This document shows, one piece after another, positions 34,401-45,100 of a stretch of 64,000 nucleotides of DNA. Position 1 is the stretch's first letter, and every line of letters starts with the position of its first letter. This stretch comes from Micractinium sp. NFX-FRZ (Eukaryota > Chlorophyta > Trebouxiophyceae > Chlorellales > Chlorellaceae): the NCBI GenBank assembly GCA_029339195.1, contig JAPTJF010000126.1, forward strand, positions 1 to 64,000, in the 5' to 3' direction. A program made the position numbers and the translations under genes. Under the pieces are notes generated by a model. That model searched no databases. It worked only from the letters and a program-made list of their open reading frames with translations, and was not told the origin of the DNA.

Positions 34401-37400
34401 CGCTTCGGGGGCAGGGGCGGGAGGGGCTGGTGGCACCCTGGCTGGCTGAGGCGGTCAAGTGCTTCCGTGCCACAGGGCAGTACACACGCTGCCTGCAGCT
34501 GCTGGAACGGGAGCCTGCAGTGCTCAAGGTGGGCAGCTGCCTGGGTTGGGTTGTGTTAATTGCACGGCTGCAGCTGGCTGGTTCTTGTTTCCTCCCTGGT
34601 CACGCAGCCTTGTGCTCTGCCATGGCAGAAGTAGTGTCACACACAGTGCTCGCACCCGCGTCGCCTGCACAGCATGCGCTGCCGGCCGTGGACCTGCTAG
34701 GAACAACGCTTCCCTCTTTGCCCACCCTGCCGCCGCTTGCTGCAGCTGCTCAGGCGCAAGAGCCCCGCTGCACTGGATGAGATAGGCGTGCACGCCATGC
34801 GTGAGATAGATGCAACTGGCGGCACCCAGCGCAGCAGCGCCAAAGTTGCTGCCTTGGCTGGTGCCAGCAGCAGCAGCAGCAGCAGCAGCAAGGGCAATGT
34901 GCCTCGGGACACGGCCGCTGCCACCAAGGGAGCCGCACCTGGGGACCCTGCTGCCGCCATGACGGCTGCTGAGCGGCGGCAGCGCCTGCTGTCTGCCTCC
35001 CGCCTCATCCAGAGCCACGAGCTGCGGTGCAACCGGCTGGAAGCGTTCCAATGCTGGGCTGAGCTGGCGGCTGAGGTGCAGGTAAGCCTGTGTACGGATG
35101 CCTCTTTAATGCCGTGAGCTGCAGGCAGGCTGGGATGTTGGCTGCGGCCTGCCATGTGTGCGTTGGGGGGTGGGCGTCAATGCTGGGCTGAGCTGGCGGC
35201 TGGGGTGCAGGCGCGCATTTGCACAGCGCTCCATTGTTGGCTGCCTGAGTGGGTGTTTGGCACAGGAGCGTGCCGGCTGCAGGGTGGCTGTGGTGCAGGG
35301 TGTTGGCTGGCTGCCTGGCTGCCTGCCCTTTCGGGGATCTTTGATGCAAGCTTGGTGCCACCTCCCCTTGTGTGCCTGTCCATTCAGGAGCCCCTGCGGG
35401 CTGCACAGCTGCTGTCCGAGCATGTCGGTTACGCGCCAGCCATCGAGCGACTGCTACAGGCAGGGGAGGAGGGGCGGCTGCCCAGCGCGGCGCTGCGCCT
35501 GCTGCACCGGCTGGTGGCGGCAGAGGGGTCGCCTGGGCAGGTGGCCGCCACTTGGGGGCTGTTGCAGCAGGGCGGGGCAGGCAGCTTGGCTGCAGAGCTG
35601 CCCCGATGGAGTGCTGACCTGGCACTCCGGCTGGCATGCCAGCTGGCGGGGCTGCACCCCATCACCTGCCTGCCGCCGGTGGGCTCGGCAGCAGCCCCTG
35701 CGGCAACCAGAGCAGCCGCCCTGGAGGCAGCACAGCAGGTGGCGGCAAGCCTGCCTGACGGGCATGCCACAACAAGCAGCGACGGCGCGCTTGCGTCAGC
35801 GCTGGCAGCACAGCTGGCTGAATTTGCTGGCCAAGGCTATCGCACGGCAGGCCAGCAGCTGGGAGAGCTCCGCAGCCTGGCTGCTCTGGCGGCAGTGGGC
35901 AGCATGCCGGCTGGAGCTGCCGAGGCGCTGCACCTGGGGTTGCAGCTAGCAGAGGCGGTGCTGGGGCGGGCCACTCTGCTGTGTGCGCCGGGCTCACAGC
36001 GCGCACAGCAGCGGCGGCCTGCATCGCAGGAAGAGCTGGAGGCGGTGCAACAGCTGGAATCTGTGTTCCGGCTGGCGGGGCTGGCGGACAGCGCCACGTC
36101 AGCGTCCCGCCCTGCTGGCAGCACCTCTGGCAGCAGCAGCGCTGGCCGGGTGTCCTGCCCATGCCATCATCCCGGCCTCCCAGCACTGGCAGCTGTGTTC
36201 AATGAAGGGGCACGTGTGCACGGCCTGGAGGCTCCGCTACGGCTGTCGCATCAGAAGCAGGCGACGCAGCGCGGCCTGGGCGGCAGTACAGCGTCAGTCG
36301 AGGTCGCCACGTCAGACGGGCGTACCGCGCTGCTGGCCGCTGCTTTCTACGCCTTCCAGCTCGCCGCTGCCACCGCAGCCGCGCTGCTGTCGGCTCAGCA
36401 GCACAGCTTTGTCACTGCCAGCATAGCAGCCGGTGGCAGCGCCGCCGCTACTGCAGCCCCTCCCGGCCTGCCGCCCGGGCGATCCGCCGGCGCTGGCATT
36501 GGCGGGGGCAGCAGTGCAGCAGTCACCAACAGCTGGGAGTCGGCTTCCGCTCTGGGGACTCTCTCCCGCCAGTTTCAGTTGCTGGAGCGGGCGCGGCGGC
36601 TGCAGGAGGAAGCCAAGCGCCTCTTCCCCCGCCTGCGCCCCTCCCGCCTGGCTGGGTTCAGCCCTGCTGGTGGCAGCTTCCGCCCCCGCCTGGCTGGGTT
36701 CAGCCCTGCTGGTGGCAGCGGCGGAAGCGGTGCTGGAACGATTGGTGGTACTGCAGGTATTGCACCCACCCTGGCTGACGTGGAGCGACAGCTGGCAGAG
36801 GGCATGCTGCAGGCCACCTTCCCTGCAGGTGCGTTTGTGTGAGAGGCCGGGGGGGCCTCGGGCGCACGTAGTATCCGGGCAACAATACAGTGGGTATATA
36901 CGGCAGGGCTGCTGCCTTGGGCCTCTGCCACCACTGCGTAGCTCGCCTGCAGCCGTGCCTCACCTTCCGCCTGCCCACCTCCCTGCCTTGCCTGCCCCCT
37001 GCAGGCCCTGTGAGCTCGCTACCCTCGACGGTGGACGTGTGCCACCTGCTGTCGATCCCCTCCAGCCAGCTTGTGTCAATGCTGCGCCAGCGCTACAGCC
37101 AGAAGTGCGGGCACCGGCCCTACTCACCCGACCCAGGGGTGGCGTTTGAGCTCTGGCGGGCCGTCACCTTTTTGCTGAAGGACAGGTTCCTGCCGCGCGC
37201 CGTGTTCAAGGCCGCTGCCCGCATGGTTGCGGCCTCCAAGGTCTGAGCTAGAGGGAGAAGGGAGGGAAGGGTGTTCTCAAGGCTGCTGCAAGCATGTGAC
37301 ACCAGGCTCCATAGCAAGTGTGGGGCTGCTGCCTGTGTGGGTGGGGACCGCTGCCCGCTGCTCAGCAGCACACGTACAGGCAGCATGCAGGGCCGTCGCA

Positions 37401-38309
37401 GGCGTGCGCTGCTCAAGGCATGTGCGGCGGCAGCTCCACGCTGTCGGGGGCCTTTGTGCATAGCATGCACCTCCTCTCACCAGCTCTCCCTTGCTGCCGC
37501 CCTTTGCCTGCCTGCCTGCCTGCCCTTGCCTGACCACCTGTGGGCTGCAGGAGGCGGGAGCGCGGCAGCTGCTGATCCGGATTGAGGGGCAGCAGGGCGT
37601 GCCAGCCATGCTGCTTGTGGAAGCAACCAACCGCCTGCAGGTCAGGCGGGGGATCCTTCTGCTGCTATTGCCGCTGGCGTGCTCACATCTTGTATCCATT
37701 GCTGCATCAGGAAGCAAGCGCTCTGCTGCCATGCATGCCAGGTTGCCCTTGCTTGCCCGCACTGCATCATGCTCAAACCCAAACCCAATGGGTGCCCATC
37801 ACTCTCCCTGCACCACTCTGCCTGCTGTGCCTGCCAACTGAGGCCCCTGCGTCTCCTGCCTTCCCTTTCCGCACGCAGATGGGCCTGGCCCACCAAGCCG
37901 TGGACGCAATGCTCTTCTATTTGGAGCGCTGCTGGGCAGCCGCTGCTGCGCCTGCTGTGCCTGCTGTGGTCTCAACTGCCGGCGCTGCCGGCCAGGAGCT
38001 CAAGGCACGGCCCCTGCCCTCAGAGCACTCCACCTGGCTTTTAGAGCTCCTGTGCGGCCTGGCCTCGGTGGCCTGCCTGGGCTGCGGGCGGCAGGGGGGC
38101 GCCTACCTGCCCCGCGCCGCCGCCGACATGCTCACCCAGCTGCCCTTCTTGTCAGATGAGCACACCGCAGCAGACCTGCGCTTCCATGCTGACAAACTGA
38201 ACGCTGCTGGCCACGTCAAGCTGCACAGCCTGTGGCTGCGCCTCGCGCGGCTGCTGCACAGCGCCGTGGTGGGGCTGCGTGCGCAGGCTCGGCTGCCGCC
38301 GTCGCCGTC

Positions 38310-38353
<44 letters not shown>

Positions 38354-41300
38354 GAGAGGCTGCTACATCGCCTGCCCTGCTGGGCCGGCTGGCGCTGGCA
38401 GCCGGGAGCTTCCTTGCCAGCCTTGCCGTGCGCAGCACTCCGGGCGAGCTGCCGCCTGCGGTGCCAGCCGCGCTGTACGCTGCGCTGCGGGAGGCACAGC
38501 CGGAGCTGCCCGGCGTGCCACTGGAGCGGCTGCTGGGGGCCAAGCGGGTGGGCGAGCTGGTGGCAGCGCTGCGAGCGGTGGCAGTTGGTCTGGGCACTGG
38601 GGTGATGCAGGTGAGGGTGCTCACTGGGAGGGTGGGCACGGGGAGCATGCAGGGCAGGGAGACGGGCGGGCACTGGGTCGGTGCAGTTGAGGCGCAGGAA
38701 AACATGAGGTGGTGCAGTTTGGTAGGGGTTTCTTGCCTGTGGTGCAAGAGTTGCTGGGTATTGTGTTGCTGCGTGAAGGGGCCTGGCGTCGCCACCTGCA
38801 TGGCGCGTTTCCAACCAAAGGCGCCGTCCGCACACCAACCCATGCGTGCCCCCTGCCCATGCATTCCTGATCCCCCGGCACACCCTCTGCCCGCCTGCCT
38901 CCCCGCACACACCGGCAGGTCACCGCCCTGGTGCTGCCTTCTGGAGGCCCGCTGACCGAGCTTCGAGAGTTTGACGGCTTCCCGCGGCCCGGCCAGCATC
39001 GCAAGGGCACCATGCAGGCGGTTGTGGCGCAGCTTGCAGAGCAGCCTGTGGCCTTCCACGGCCGTGCACAGGCACTTGAGGCGGCCAGCCTGAGCCTGCC
39101 ATCGCTGGAAGACCTGCAGGTGGGGCGGGAGGTGCGGCTGGGGGCGGCTGGCTGGCAAGGCATGCCGCTGTGCAGGCTGGCCAGCGCGTGCGCCGGCGAG
39201 CATGCATGGAGGGTCCGCCTCTGCCTGCTCGCCAGCTTGCAAGCTGGGGGACTCACGTGTCTCACCCGCCAGCCCTGCCACCACACATGCATCCACAGTC
39301 GCGTGAGGCACCCCTATCACGATCCTCTGCCGCTTCTGACTCCACGGCAGGAGTTTGAGGCGGGCGGCGGGGCAGAGGTGCGGCGGGCGCGCGCTGGCCT
39401 GCTGATCTTGCAGCACTGGCGGCGCTACAAGGGGCGGCAGGCGCGGCGCTGGGCCATGGCGGTCTTCAGGGGCCCGCACTTCCGGTGGGTGCCAAAGTGC
39501 AAGAGTAGATGCGGTTGTGTTGGCTTGGGGGCCGGTGCACTATTGATGCAGTTGCTCGGTGGGCCATGGTCGTCTTCAGGGGGCCTCTGCTTCCGGTGAG
39601 TTCCTGACCGCTGCCACTTTGTCGACTTGGTTTGAGCAGCAGAGTGCGCCAGCACATGTGCCGCCTGCTCTGCTGTCATATGTTGCGCCTGCGCAGGGGA
39701 AGAGGGAGGGAGGTGCGGTTCGAATCACGTGCTTCCGAACTGTGGAGCACCATGTTTCAAGGCAGGCATGCCCATAACCCTCCCCACCTGGCATGTTGAC
39801 ATCACTGTTGTTTAAAAAGCATCACATCGCGCTGTGTGCAGCATCATGGTGCGTGCTTGGTGGAGGCGCGTGAAGGCGCGGCGGGAGGAGGAGGCTCTCA
39901 AACAGGCGGCGCGGGAGGAGCAGGAGAGGCAGAGGCAAGTGAGGGGGCGTCACGGCCGCATGTGGTGGCTGGCTGGCTAGCCGGCTGGCTGGACAGGTGA
40001 TGGTCGCACTGGCCACTTTCAGCATCCCAGCCTGCATGCGCGCATTGCAGCACGCTGTCTCATCACCCATTACCCTCTGGCTGATGTGCAGGGCGGCTGC
40101 TGGCGTGGCGGGCGCCGCCGCTGCCACGCGCTACAGCTGGATTTGGAGCTCGCTGCAGTCTGGCCAACTTGTGGCGGCAGGGGAGTGCCCGGTGTGCAGC
40201 CCACAGGCGCAGCAGCCAGGTGGGCGGGAGGGCTGCGGTGCTGGGTGTGTGTGGGTGTGTGCTGCAGCTGTGATGGATCGCTGATGCGGCTTGTTGCTTT
40301 TGCTGCCCATCCCGCTCAATTCGGCCTGCCAGCACTATCAACAACACACGCCGCTTTGCTTGTTCCCTTTTCCCTTCCCACCCCTGCAGCTGCCCCAGGC
40401 ACCACCTCTGACGCCGGCTCCGGGCCAGCTGGCACCGCTGGCAGCACTGGCGGTAGGCTCAACGTCGGCGCAGCGCCCTTCCTGCCTCACATCTTTACAG
40501 AGGGGCATGCGGTGGCTGTGGCGGCCTTCCGGCAGTACGACCAGCTGTACAGGCAGCACGTAGCGGGGCCGCTGCAGCAAGCGCACGCGCTGGGTGGTGC
40601 GTTGAACGGCATCACAGAAGGTGGGTGCACACATAGCCCAAGTGGCCCCATAATGTCCGCAGGCATGGTGGTGTGTGGGCAGCGGTGGTGGTAGCCCTTG
40701 GGATAGGGGGCAGGGAGCAGTGTTGGCTGTTTTACTACAGTGAGACGCCGCTGATTGGCAGCACAAGTGCAGACGCGAGGCTCTGTGCAGCTGTGTGGCT
40801 GCGGGCTGTCACCTCTGTTGCCCAACTGCTGGTGCTGCTGCAGGTGCTGCGTATGCTCAGGCCATGTCACAGCAGGCGGCGCTGCAGCAGGCTGCAGAGG
40901 TGGCCCGCTTTGCGCTGGGCGCCTGCGAGGCGCAGCGGCGCTGGGTGCACTCGGCACCGGTGCTGGCGGCGGCGGTCCAGCTGCAGCAGGCGTGCGATGC
41001 AGCTGCGCAGTGGCTGCACGGGCACGAGCAGGCGCAGCAAGGCGGGGCACAGGGGCCTGGTGGCATCAGCGAGCATGAGCGGGCGGCAGCAGAGCTGCAG
41101 GTGCAGGTGCAGGCCGACGCGGCGAGCTCAGCAGCGGCACAGCAGGGCGGCGGCGGCGGCGGCGGCTGGACTACAGTTGTGGGCCGGGGGCCAGCCGCTT
41201 GGGAGGTGGAGGAGCAAGAGCTGGAGGACGAGGTGTGCTGTGCCTGCTGAACCTGCTGCGCATGCCGTTTGACTGCTGGGCCTGCGGCGTCTGCTATGCC

Positions 41301-41584
41301 CGCTGGCAGCCGGTGCATCCTTGCCGGCTCGGCCAGCTGTGCCAGAGCCCCGCACACCTCACGTGCCCACTGTGAGATGCTGCTTACGAGCTTCTGCCCC
41401 TCCGCCCCTGTTGCTGCTGCAGCTGGAGAGCGACAACCCCTTCCTTGCTCTGCTGGACGAGGAAGATCCGTTTGGCGGCGGGAAGAAGAAGAGCGGCAGG
41501 CGGAGCCGGGGCGGAAGGAAGAACAAGAAGAAGAAGCAGACGGAGGGGGCCGCTGGGCTGCCGGGTGCTGGAGGGCAGGCATAG
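8370..41584 (+). CDS. giant TRANK1-like SF1 helicase with CCCH finger and ankyrin repeats
   Basis: About 75 exons chain in phase from the ATG at 8370 to the TAG at 41582, apart from one frameshift near 28450; the product is roughly 4,600 residues. Order: CCCH zinc finger (C29, C38, C44, H48), Gln/Pro-rich tracts, two copies of a conserved module (10074-11872 and 12227-14637), coiled coil, ankyrin-like repeats (14801-21400), a UvrD-like SF1 helicase core (24672-32690) and a helical C-terminus with an IQ-like segment, a Cys pair (ECPVC) and a basic tail. Helicase motifs are GRSGTGKTTC, DEVQD, GDTAQTI, NYRTHSGIL, SKGLEFDDVFL and YTAITRAKN. The ankyrin-plus-UvrD layout and the sequence around the motifs match TRANK1; the CCCH N-terminus suggests RNA contact (inference). 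Several introns use GC donors and many carry decoy exon fragments. It could be annotated as two or three genes, but continuous phase across every junction argues for one. Confidence 0.85.
9977..10003 (+). repeat. decoy copy of exon-2 start (giant gene)
   Basis: GCCGCAG followed by GCCGCTCTGGAGGCCATTCAG copies the real exon start at 10074 (GCTGCTGTGGAGGCCATCCAG) and its acceptor, 97 bases upstream. The copy then runs into TGA, so use of its acceptor would truncate the protein. Confidence 0.85.
10074..11872 (+). other. duplicated module, copy 1
   Basis: Six exons: 10074-10211 (138 nt), 10445-10507 (63), 10769-10875 (107), 11107-11188 (82), 11351-11490 (140) and 11707-11872 (166). They encode ankyrin-like helices, including DELRELIWEAAVES and PPWDVVQLLAPE, then a short coiled coil with three perfect 8-residue repeats (SEEELDAV/SEEELDEV/SEEELDET, 24-nt period, from about 11793). 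The last donor is GC (CAG|GCAAGC). Confidence 0.85.
12227..14637 (+). other. duplicated module, copy 2
   Basis: Exons 12227-12364 (138 nt), 12561-12623 (63), 12847-12953 (107), 13214-13304 (91), 13423-13562 (140) and 13986-14637 (652). Lengths and phases match copy 1 at exons 1, 2, 3 and 5, and exon 4 differs by three codons. The terminal exon is expanded into an Ala/Glu/Arg-rich coiled coil of about 217 residues. Confidence 0.88.
14148..14513 (+). repeat. 183-bp tandem repeat encoding coiled coil
   Basis: Two adjacent units (14148-14330 and 14331-14513) are nearly identical, with a period of 183 bp (61 codons). They encode Ala-rich helix with repeated ETRRREQEAAAQAAA and EKKRREAEAAAA segments in module 2 of the giant gene. 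Confidence 0.85.
17569..17640 (+). repeat. decoy copy of an exon end plus donor (giant gene)
   Basis: GGTGGCTGGCAGGGCCAGGT and following sequence (GTGTGATGCAAGGCTT) repeat the exon end and donor at 17461-17530 (GGTGGCTGGCATGGCCAGGT, GTGTGATGCAAAGCTT). Here the copy lies downstream of the used donor. Confidence 0.8.
20115..20177 (+). repeat. decoy copy of ankyrin exon start
   Basis: The CCCGCAG acceptor and the codons for AVQAADTELLHWLL duplicate the real exon at 20354 (AVQAADTELLDWLL), 239 bases upstream. The copy ends in an in-frame TAA at 20175 after CQ. The real exon continues into RDKHGNTLLHWA, a good ankyrin repeat. Confidence 0.88.
20722..20775 (+). repeat. decoy copy of exon start
   Basis: TTGCAG followed by CCCCACGGAGCAGCGCGAGG copies the exon start at 20842 (CCCCTGGAGCAGCGCGAGG), 120 bases upstream, then diverges. 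Confidence 0.8.
22057..22190 (+). repeat. two decoy copies of exon start in series
   Basis: Acceptor-linked starts at 22057 (GGCAGCGATTGCGACCTCAC) and 22159 (GGTGGAGAGGTCGACGTCAC) precede the real exon at 22265 (GGCGGGGAGGAGGACCTCAC). Spacing is about 102-106 bases and includes the shared CACCGCTGCCGCCTGCC pyrimidine tract, so this is a three-unit tandem array of a splice-acceptor segment. Confidence 0.85.
26501..26537 (+). repeat. decoy copy of exon end
   Basis: GGACTTTGACCCTGGCGGCATGAGCC repeats the 3' end of the upstream exon (26423-26450, GGACTTTGACCCCGACGGCATGAGCC) in the following intron, without a good donor. Confidence 0.75.
27487..27520 (+). repeat. decoy copy of exon start
   Basis: GCCAG followed by GAGTGGTGGAGGGAGGTGG copies the real exon start at 27695 (GAGTGGTGGAAGGAGGTGG), 208 bases upstream. 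Confidence 0.85.
28281..28355 (+). repeat. GTGCT pentanucleotide microsatellite
   Basis: About 15 tandem units of GTGCT with one interruption, inside an intron of the giant gene. Related CAGCA/GTGCT tracts occur at 30060-30125, 31318-31350, 48985-49190 and 61025-61060. Confidence 0.95.
28834..28898. repeat. nested palindrome in intron
   Basis: 28841-28874 is a perfect 34-bp palindrome (17-bp arms, centre at TATG|CATA). A further inverted copy of the left arm (GGATGCAAGACGTCAGGG) lies at about 28878-28896. The unit CCTGACGTCTTG therefore occurs three times in alternating orientation and could form a cruciform or intronic hairpin. Confidence 0.9.
29841..29873 (+). repeat. decoy copy of helicase motif IV exon start
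   Basis: GTGCCAG plus the codons for VNYRTHSGIL duplicate the real exon at 29946, 105 bases upstream, and end in TGA. The copy is nearly perfect over 32 bases, so the duplication is recent or its acceptor is under constraint. Confidence 0.9.
31361..31414 (+). repeat. CCTG tetranucleotide microsatellite
   Basis: About thirteen tandem CCTG units in the intron directly after the helicase motif V exon. Confidence 0.95.
32445..32506 (+). repeat. decoy copy of helicase motif VI exon
   Basis: The codons for TRAKNSVVVYDEN copy the real exon (32555 onward, AITRAKNSVVIYDEN) about 100 bases upstream. The copied acceptor itself has decayed. Confidence 0.85.
33395..33480 (+). other. AT-rich island in a GC-rich intron
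   Basis: About 85 bases of strongly AT-rich sequence contain an AAACCAAT...ATTGGTTT inverted repeat and AATAAAA-like strings. Base composition contrasts sharply with the flanks. Its origin is unknown; it may be an inserted fragment. Confidence 0.5.
36640..36720 (+). repeat. coding 42-bp tandem duplication
   Basis: Two in-frame copies encode RLAGFSPAGGS, separated by FRP, in the large C-terminal exon (35387-36830) of the giant gene. Confidence 0.85.
38311..38352 (+). repeat. (CAG)14 polyglutamine tract
   Basis: Fourteen uninterrupted CAG codons in the coding exon 37880-38608 of the giant gene. Likely length-polymorphic. Confidence 0.95.
39559..39600 (+). repeat. decoy copy of exon end plus donor
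   Basis: GGGCCATGGTCGTCTTCAGG through TTCCGGTGAG copies the exon end and donor at about 39451-39490 (GGGCCATGGCGGTCTTCAGG, TTCCGGTGGG), about 110 bases downstream. Confidence 0.85.
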
Positions 41585-42102
41585 CTGGCTATCAGCGTGC
41601 AGTTAGCGCTACAAGCATTCACTGCAACCCATTCACCCATGTGCAACTTTGATGTAATACCCGCGGTCTGCAAATGTTGCATGCACACTGCCTGCCAGGC
41701 AGCCGGTAGCTGCAGAGGGCAAGGTGTGAAAGGGGTGCCCGGCGGGCTTCCTCGCGCGGCGCCACGCTGTACCATGCCCCTTTGACGGCTGCCAGCACGA
41801 ATCAAACCGGCGCCTTCACGGCTCAGGCTTTTGAGGCGCCGCTTGGATTGCCCATTACGGGCCGCTGGCCACTGGAGAGACCCCACTGTCGCCGTAATGG
41901 GGAGGGAGACTATGCACTATCTGGGAGCGCGGCACAGCACAGCATGAGTCACGAACCCACCTCGTCGCACAACACGTTTCGTCTGTTCTTCTAACTTTTG
42001 CGTGCCTATCGTGTCCAGAAGCCCGGTACGGCCCATAACACCGCGCCCCCTTGAGGAGCCCGAAGGCAGACTCCTGCCAGTCGGCCCCCCTCTTCCGACA
42101 GA
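41585..42102. other. intergenic, giant gene to mannanase
   Basis: Contains the 3' UTR of the giant gene and presumably the mannanase promoter. A small inverted repeat (CCCATTACGG near 41850, CCGTAATGGG near 41891) could form a stem. No gene is visible. Confidence 0.5.
41653..41657 (+). promoter_or_regulatory. TGTAA polyadenylation signal (giant gene)
   Basis: TGTAA about 70 bases after the TAG stop of the giant gene, in the usual chlorophyte position. Confidence 0.6.
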
Positions 42103-45100
42103 ATGGGCCTCAGACCGCTGGCCGCCCTCCTGCTGTGCCTGGCGCTGCAGCAGGCCGCCTGCCAGCCCCAGGTGCGCCTGCCTTGGGTGGCGGCTTGGGG
42201 GGGCTGGAGGCAGCGGTACAACGAACGCCGCCCGACGTGGGCGCTCACCCAACGGCGGCGCCAGCTTCCTCCTGGCAGTGCCTCTGGGCTTGTGCTTCCA
42301 AACCCTCCTTGCTGCCCTACGTGACCATTGCTTGGCTGCCAACCCACCTGCAGGGCATCATCCGAGTTTCTGAAGGGCGCTTTGTGGACGACGCCTGCAC
42401 CGAGTTCCTGTTCAGCGGTGAGTGGGGCCGCTGCTCCCCGTTGGGCTCAGCTCACCTCATGCGGCTCTCAACCACCTGGGCTGGCAGCGTGGCAGTGGTG
42501 CCCGGAGCCAACACGGCTCGGCTGTCCCTGAAGCTGACCCTGCACGCTGTGGGCCCAGTCACCGCCATTGCTGTCACCGCCATTGCTGTCACCCGGGTGC
42601 TGTTTGAAGACGGCCCCACAGCTGCCCGCACATAGCTGCAGCTGGCTCACGTGCGCCCGCCCCGCCCCTGGCAAGTGCAGGCTGGAACGGCTGGCGCATC
42701 CTGGACTATGCAGTCTCCAGCCCCGGCACCCTCACGGCCAAGTTCCAGCAGGCCCAAGCCAGCAGCCTCAACGTGCTGCGCATGTTCCTCATGGGCGGAG
42801 GCGACGACGGCGGCGCGCAGCTGCTGTCGGCGCCAGGTGGGAGGGGCGGGAAGGCGAGCGGGCGCTGCCGCACGGGAGCAGCGTGGCGTGCGAAGCGGGG
42901 CGTTTGGCGCTGGCGGCAGCGGCTGCCACGCCGGGACTGTGCACGCCAGCCACCCACACATGCATGCTGTGGGCTGCACATCCAAAGCTGCAGCCGCCCT
43001 ACACCCATGCGCAGCGGGCAAGTTGCTTCACTGCTTGCCGGGCCCGCCTACTGAATCACCCGCCGCCCGGCTGCCTCCCCCATACACTGCCCTCCCGCCC
43101 GTGCCCCTCTCCCGCCATGCCTCTCTCGCCCCACGTCGTGCCCTGCTGGAATCCGACCCGGCTGCAGGCCAGCTGGACGAGCGGGTGGCCCGAGGGCTGG
43201 ACTTTGTCATAGCAGAAGCTTCCAAGTACGGCATCAAGCTCAGCATTGCCTTCATGAACCTGTGGAAGCAGGGGGGCGTGCCGCAGTTTGAGAAATGGTG
43301 AGGGTGCCTGCCTGGTGAGGCGGCTGAGCTGGGCGGAGCGGTGGGGACATGCCAGCGTTCCAGGTTGAGCAGGGGGGCGGTGCCGCAGGCTGGGACGCGG
43401 TGAGGGTGGTGCTTGGCGGGGTGGAGGGGTGGGAAGGCGGGACGGGGCGAGGCAGGGGGCGAGCATGGAAGCGACACTGGGGCAGGGCACGCCCAGGGTT
43501 TGGGATGCGCCGTGCATCGTAGTTGCGAGGGGAGTACCTCCCGTGAGCCAGAGTGGTTGCCTACACTTGTGCCGGCACCGCCCGCCCGCCCTGCCACAGC
43601 CACCCACCAGGCCTCCCCCTGTCCTGCCCGCCTCCCTGCGCAGGTGCGGCACCAGCGGGGTCACCGTGCGCCCCCGCCCCGACATCGACGTGCGCCCCCC
43701 TGGCGGCCTCAACGCCACAGACCGACTGACCACGCCCTACGCCTGGCTCACCTCGCCCAAGTGCCGCCAGCAGGTGCGGCGGCCGCCTGCCAGGCGGCAT
43801 TGGGCAGCTGGCCGCTCAGCGGCTCACTCGCACGCTGCTGACGCCTGAGCCTCGCTGCTAAAAGCGGCAGAAGGCCCCCCGCCCATGCCAGCCTGCTGTG
43901 CGGGCTGCTCAGCAGGCGCAGCAGGTGCAGCCGTAGCGGCAGCACCACCAAACTTTGGGTTTCCAACCCCGTCTGCCCCCCGGCTTGGCTGGCTGCAACC
44001 GCCCGCAGGTCAAGGACTTTTACTCCGCCGTTGTGAACCGCAAGAACAGCCTGACGGGCGTGCTCTACAAAGACGACCCCACAATCTTTAGGTGAAGAGG
44101 GAGGAGGGAGGAGGTGGAGCGGCACTGGTAGCTGGGGACAGGGGGAGGAAGTCGGGAGATGGGGCTGCCCCAGTTCACGCCCTCATCGCTCGTGCTCGCC
44201 TCCTGCCTGCTGCCCCGCGCCTGCTGCTGCCCATTGCTCTGTGTGCCCCCTGCTGCTGCCTGCTCGTTCAACCTCTGCTGCCGGCGCTACGTTGTATGTC
44301 TGCTCATCCCCCCTCCCTCCCGCGTGCCTGCCCCCTGATGCGCCTGCCCTCTGCTGCCTGCCCTCTGCCGCCTGCCCACCCCCTGCCCACGCGCCCGCTC
44401 GTCTCCTGCCCACCAGCTCCCTCCTGCTGCTACTCCCCTCACTCTTGCCTGCCCTCCACCCCCTCTGGTGTGCATTGCAGCTGGAACTTGCTCAACGAGC
44501 CGCGCTGCAAGTACTGCGGCCCCGAGGCAGTGGATTCGTGGATCGCCGACATGGCTGCTCACCTCAAGGCAAGTGGCCGCGCGCACCTGTGCACTTGCCA
44601 CTGCCTGCCCAGGAGTGCTCTTCCAGCGGGGACTAGCTCGCCGCTGCCGCGCCCTTGGCCGCTTCGGCCTGCCCTTCTGGCCTGCATGCTGTCTCTCTGG
44701 TCAGCAGCATGGCCACCTGCCCAGTGAAGCTCCACGCAGCCACCTGGCCACGCGGATGGTAAGACGGCGAAGCATGCCATGCCACCAACAGCGAGCCTGG
44801 GCAGCTTCACACCTCTTTCCGCGTTCCACTACACCCACTGCCTCCTGACTGCTCCCAAAGCAGACAGTCGACCCCAACCACCTTGTGACCACCGGGGAGG
44901 AGGGCTTCTTTGAGGAGACAGACCCACTCTCATGTGAGGGTGTAGTGCGATATGTCGGCCTATATAGGCCGGCAGTGTTGAGCCGCTGCACATTGGCGCA
45001 GCTCAAGCAGTTTGTGGGGCCTGCCACTTCGGCCGGGAGTGCTGGGCCAGGCGGTGCACGTTGGCGCAGCGGGCGTGACGGCGTGACGGGGGTGCCCCTG

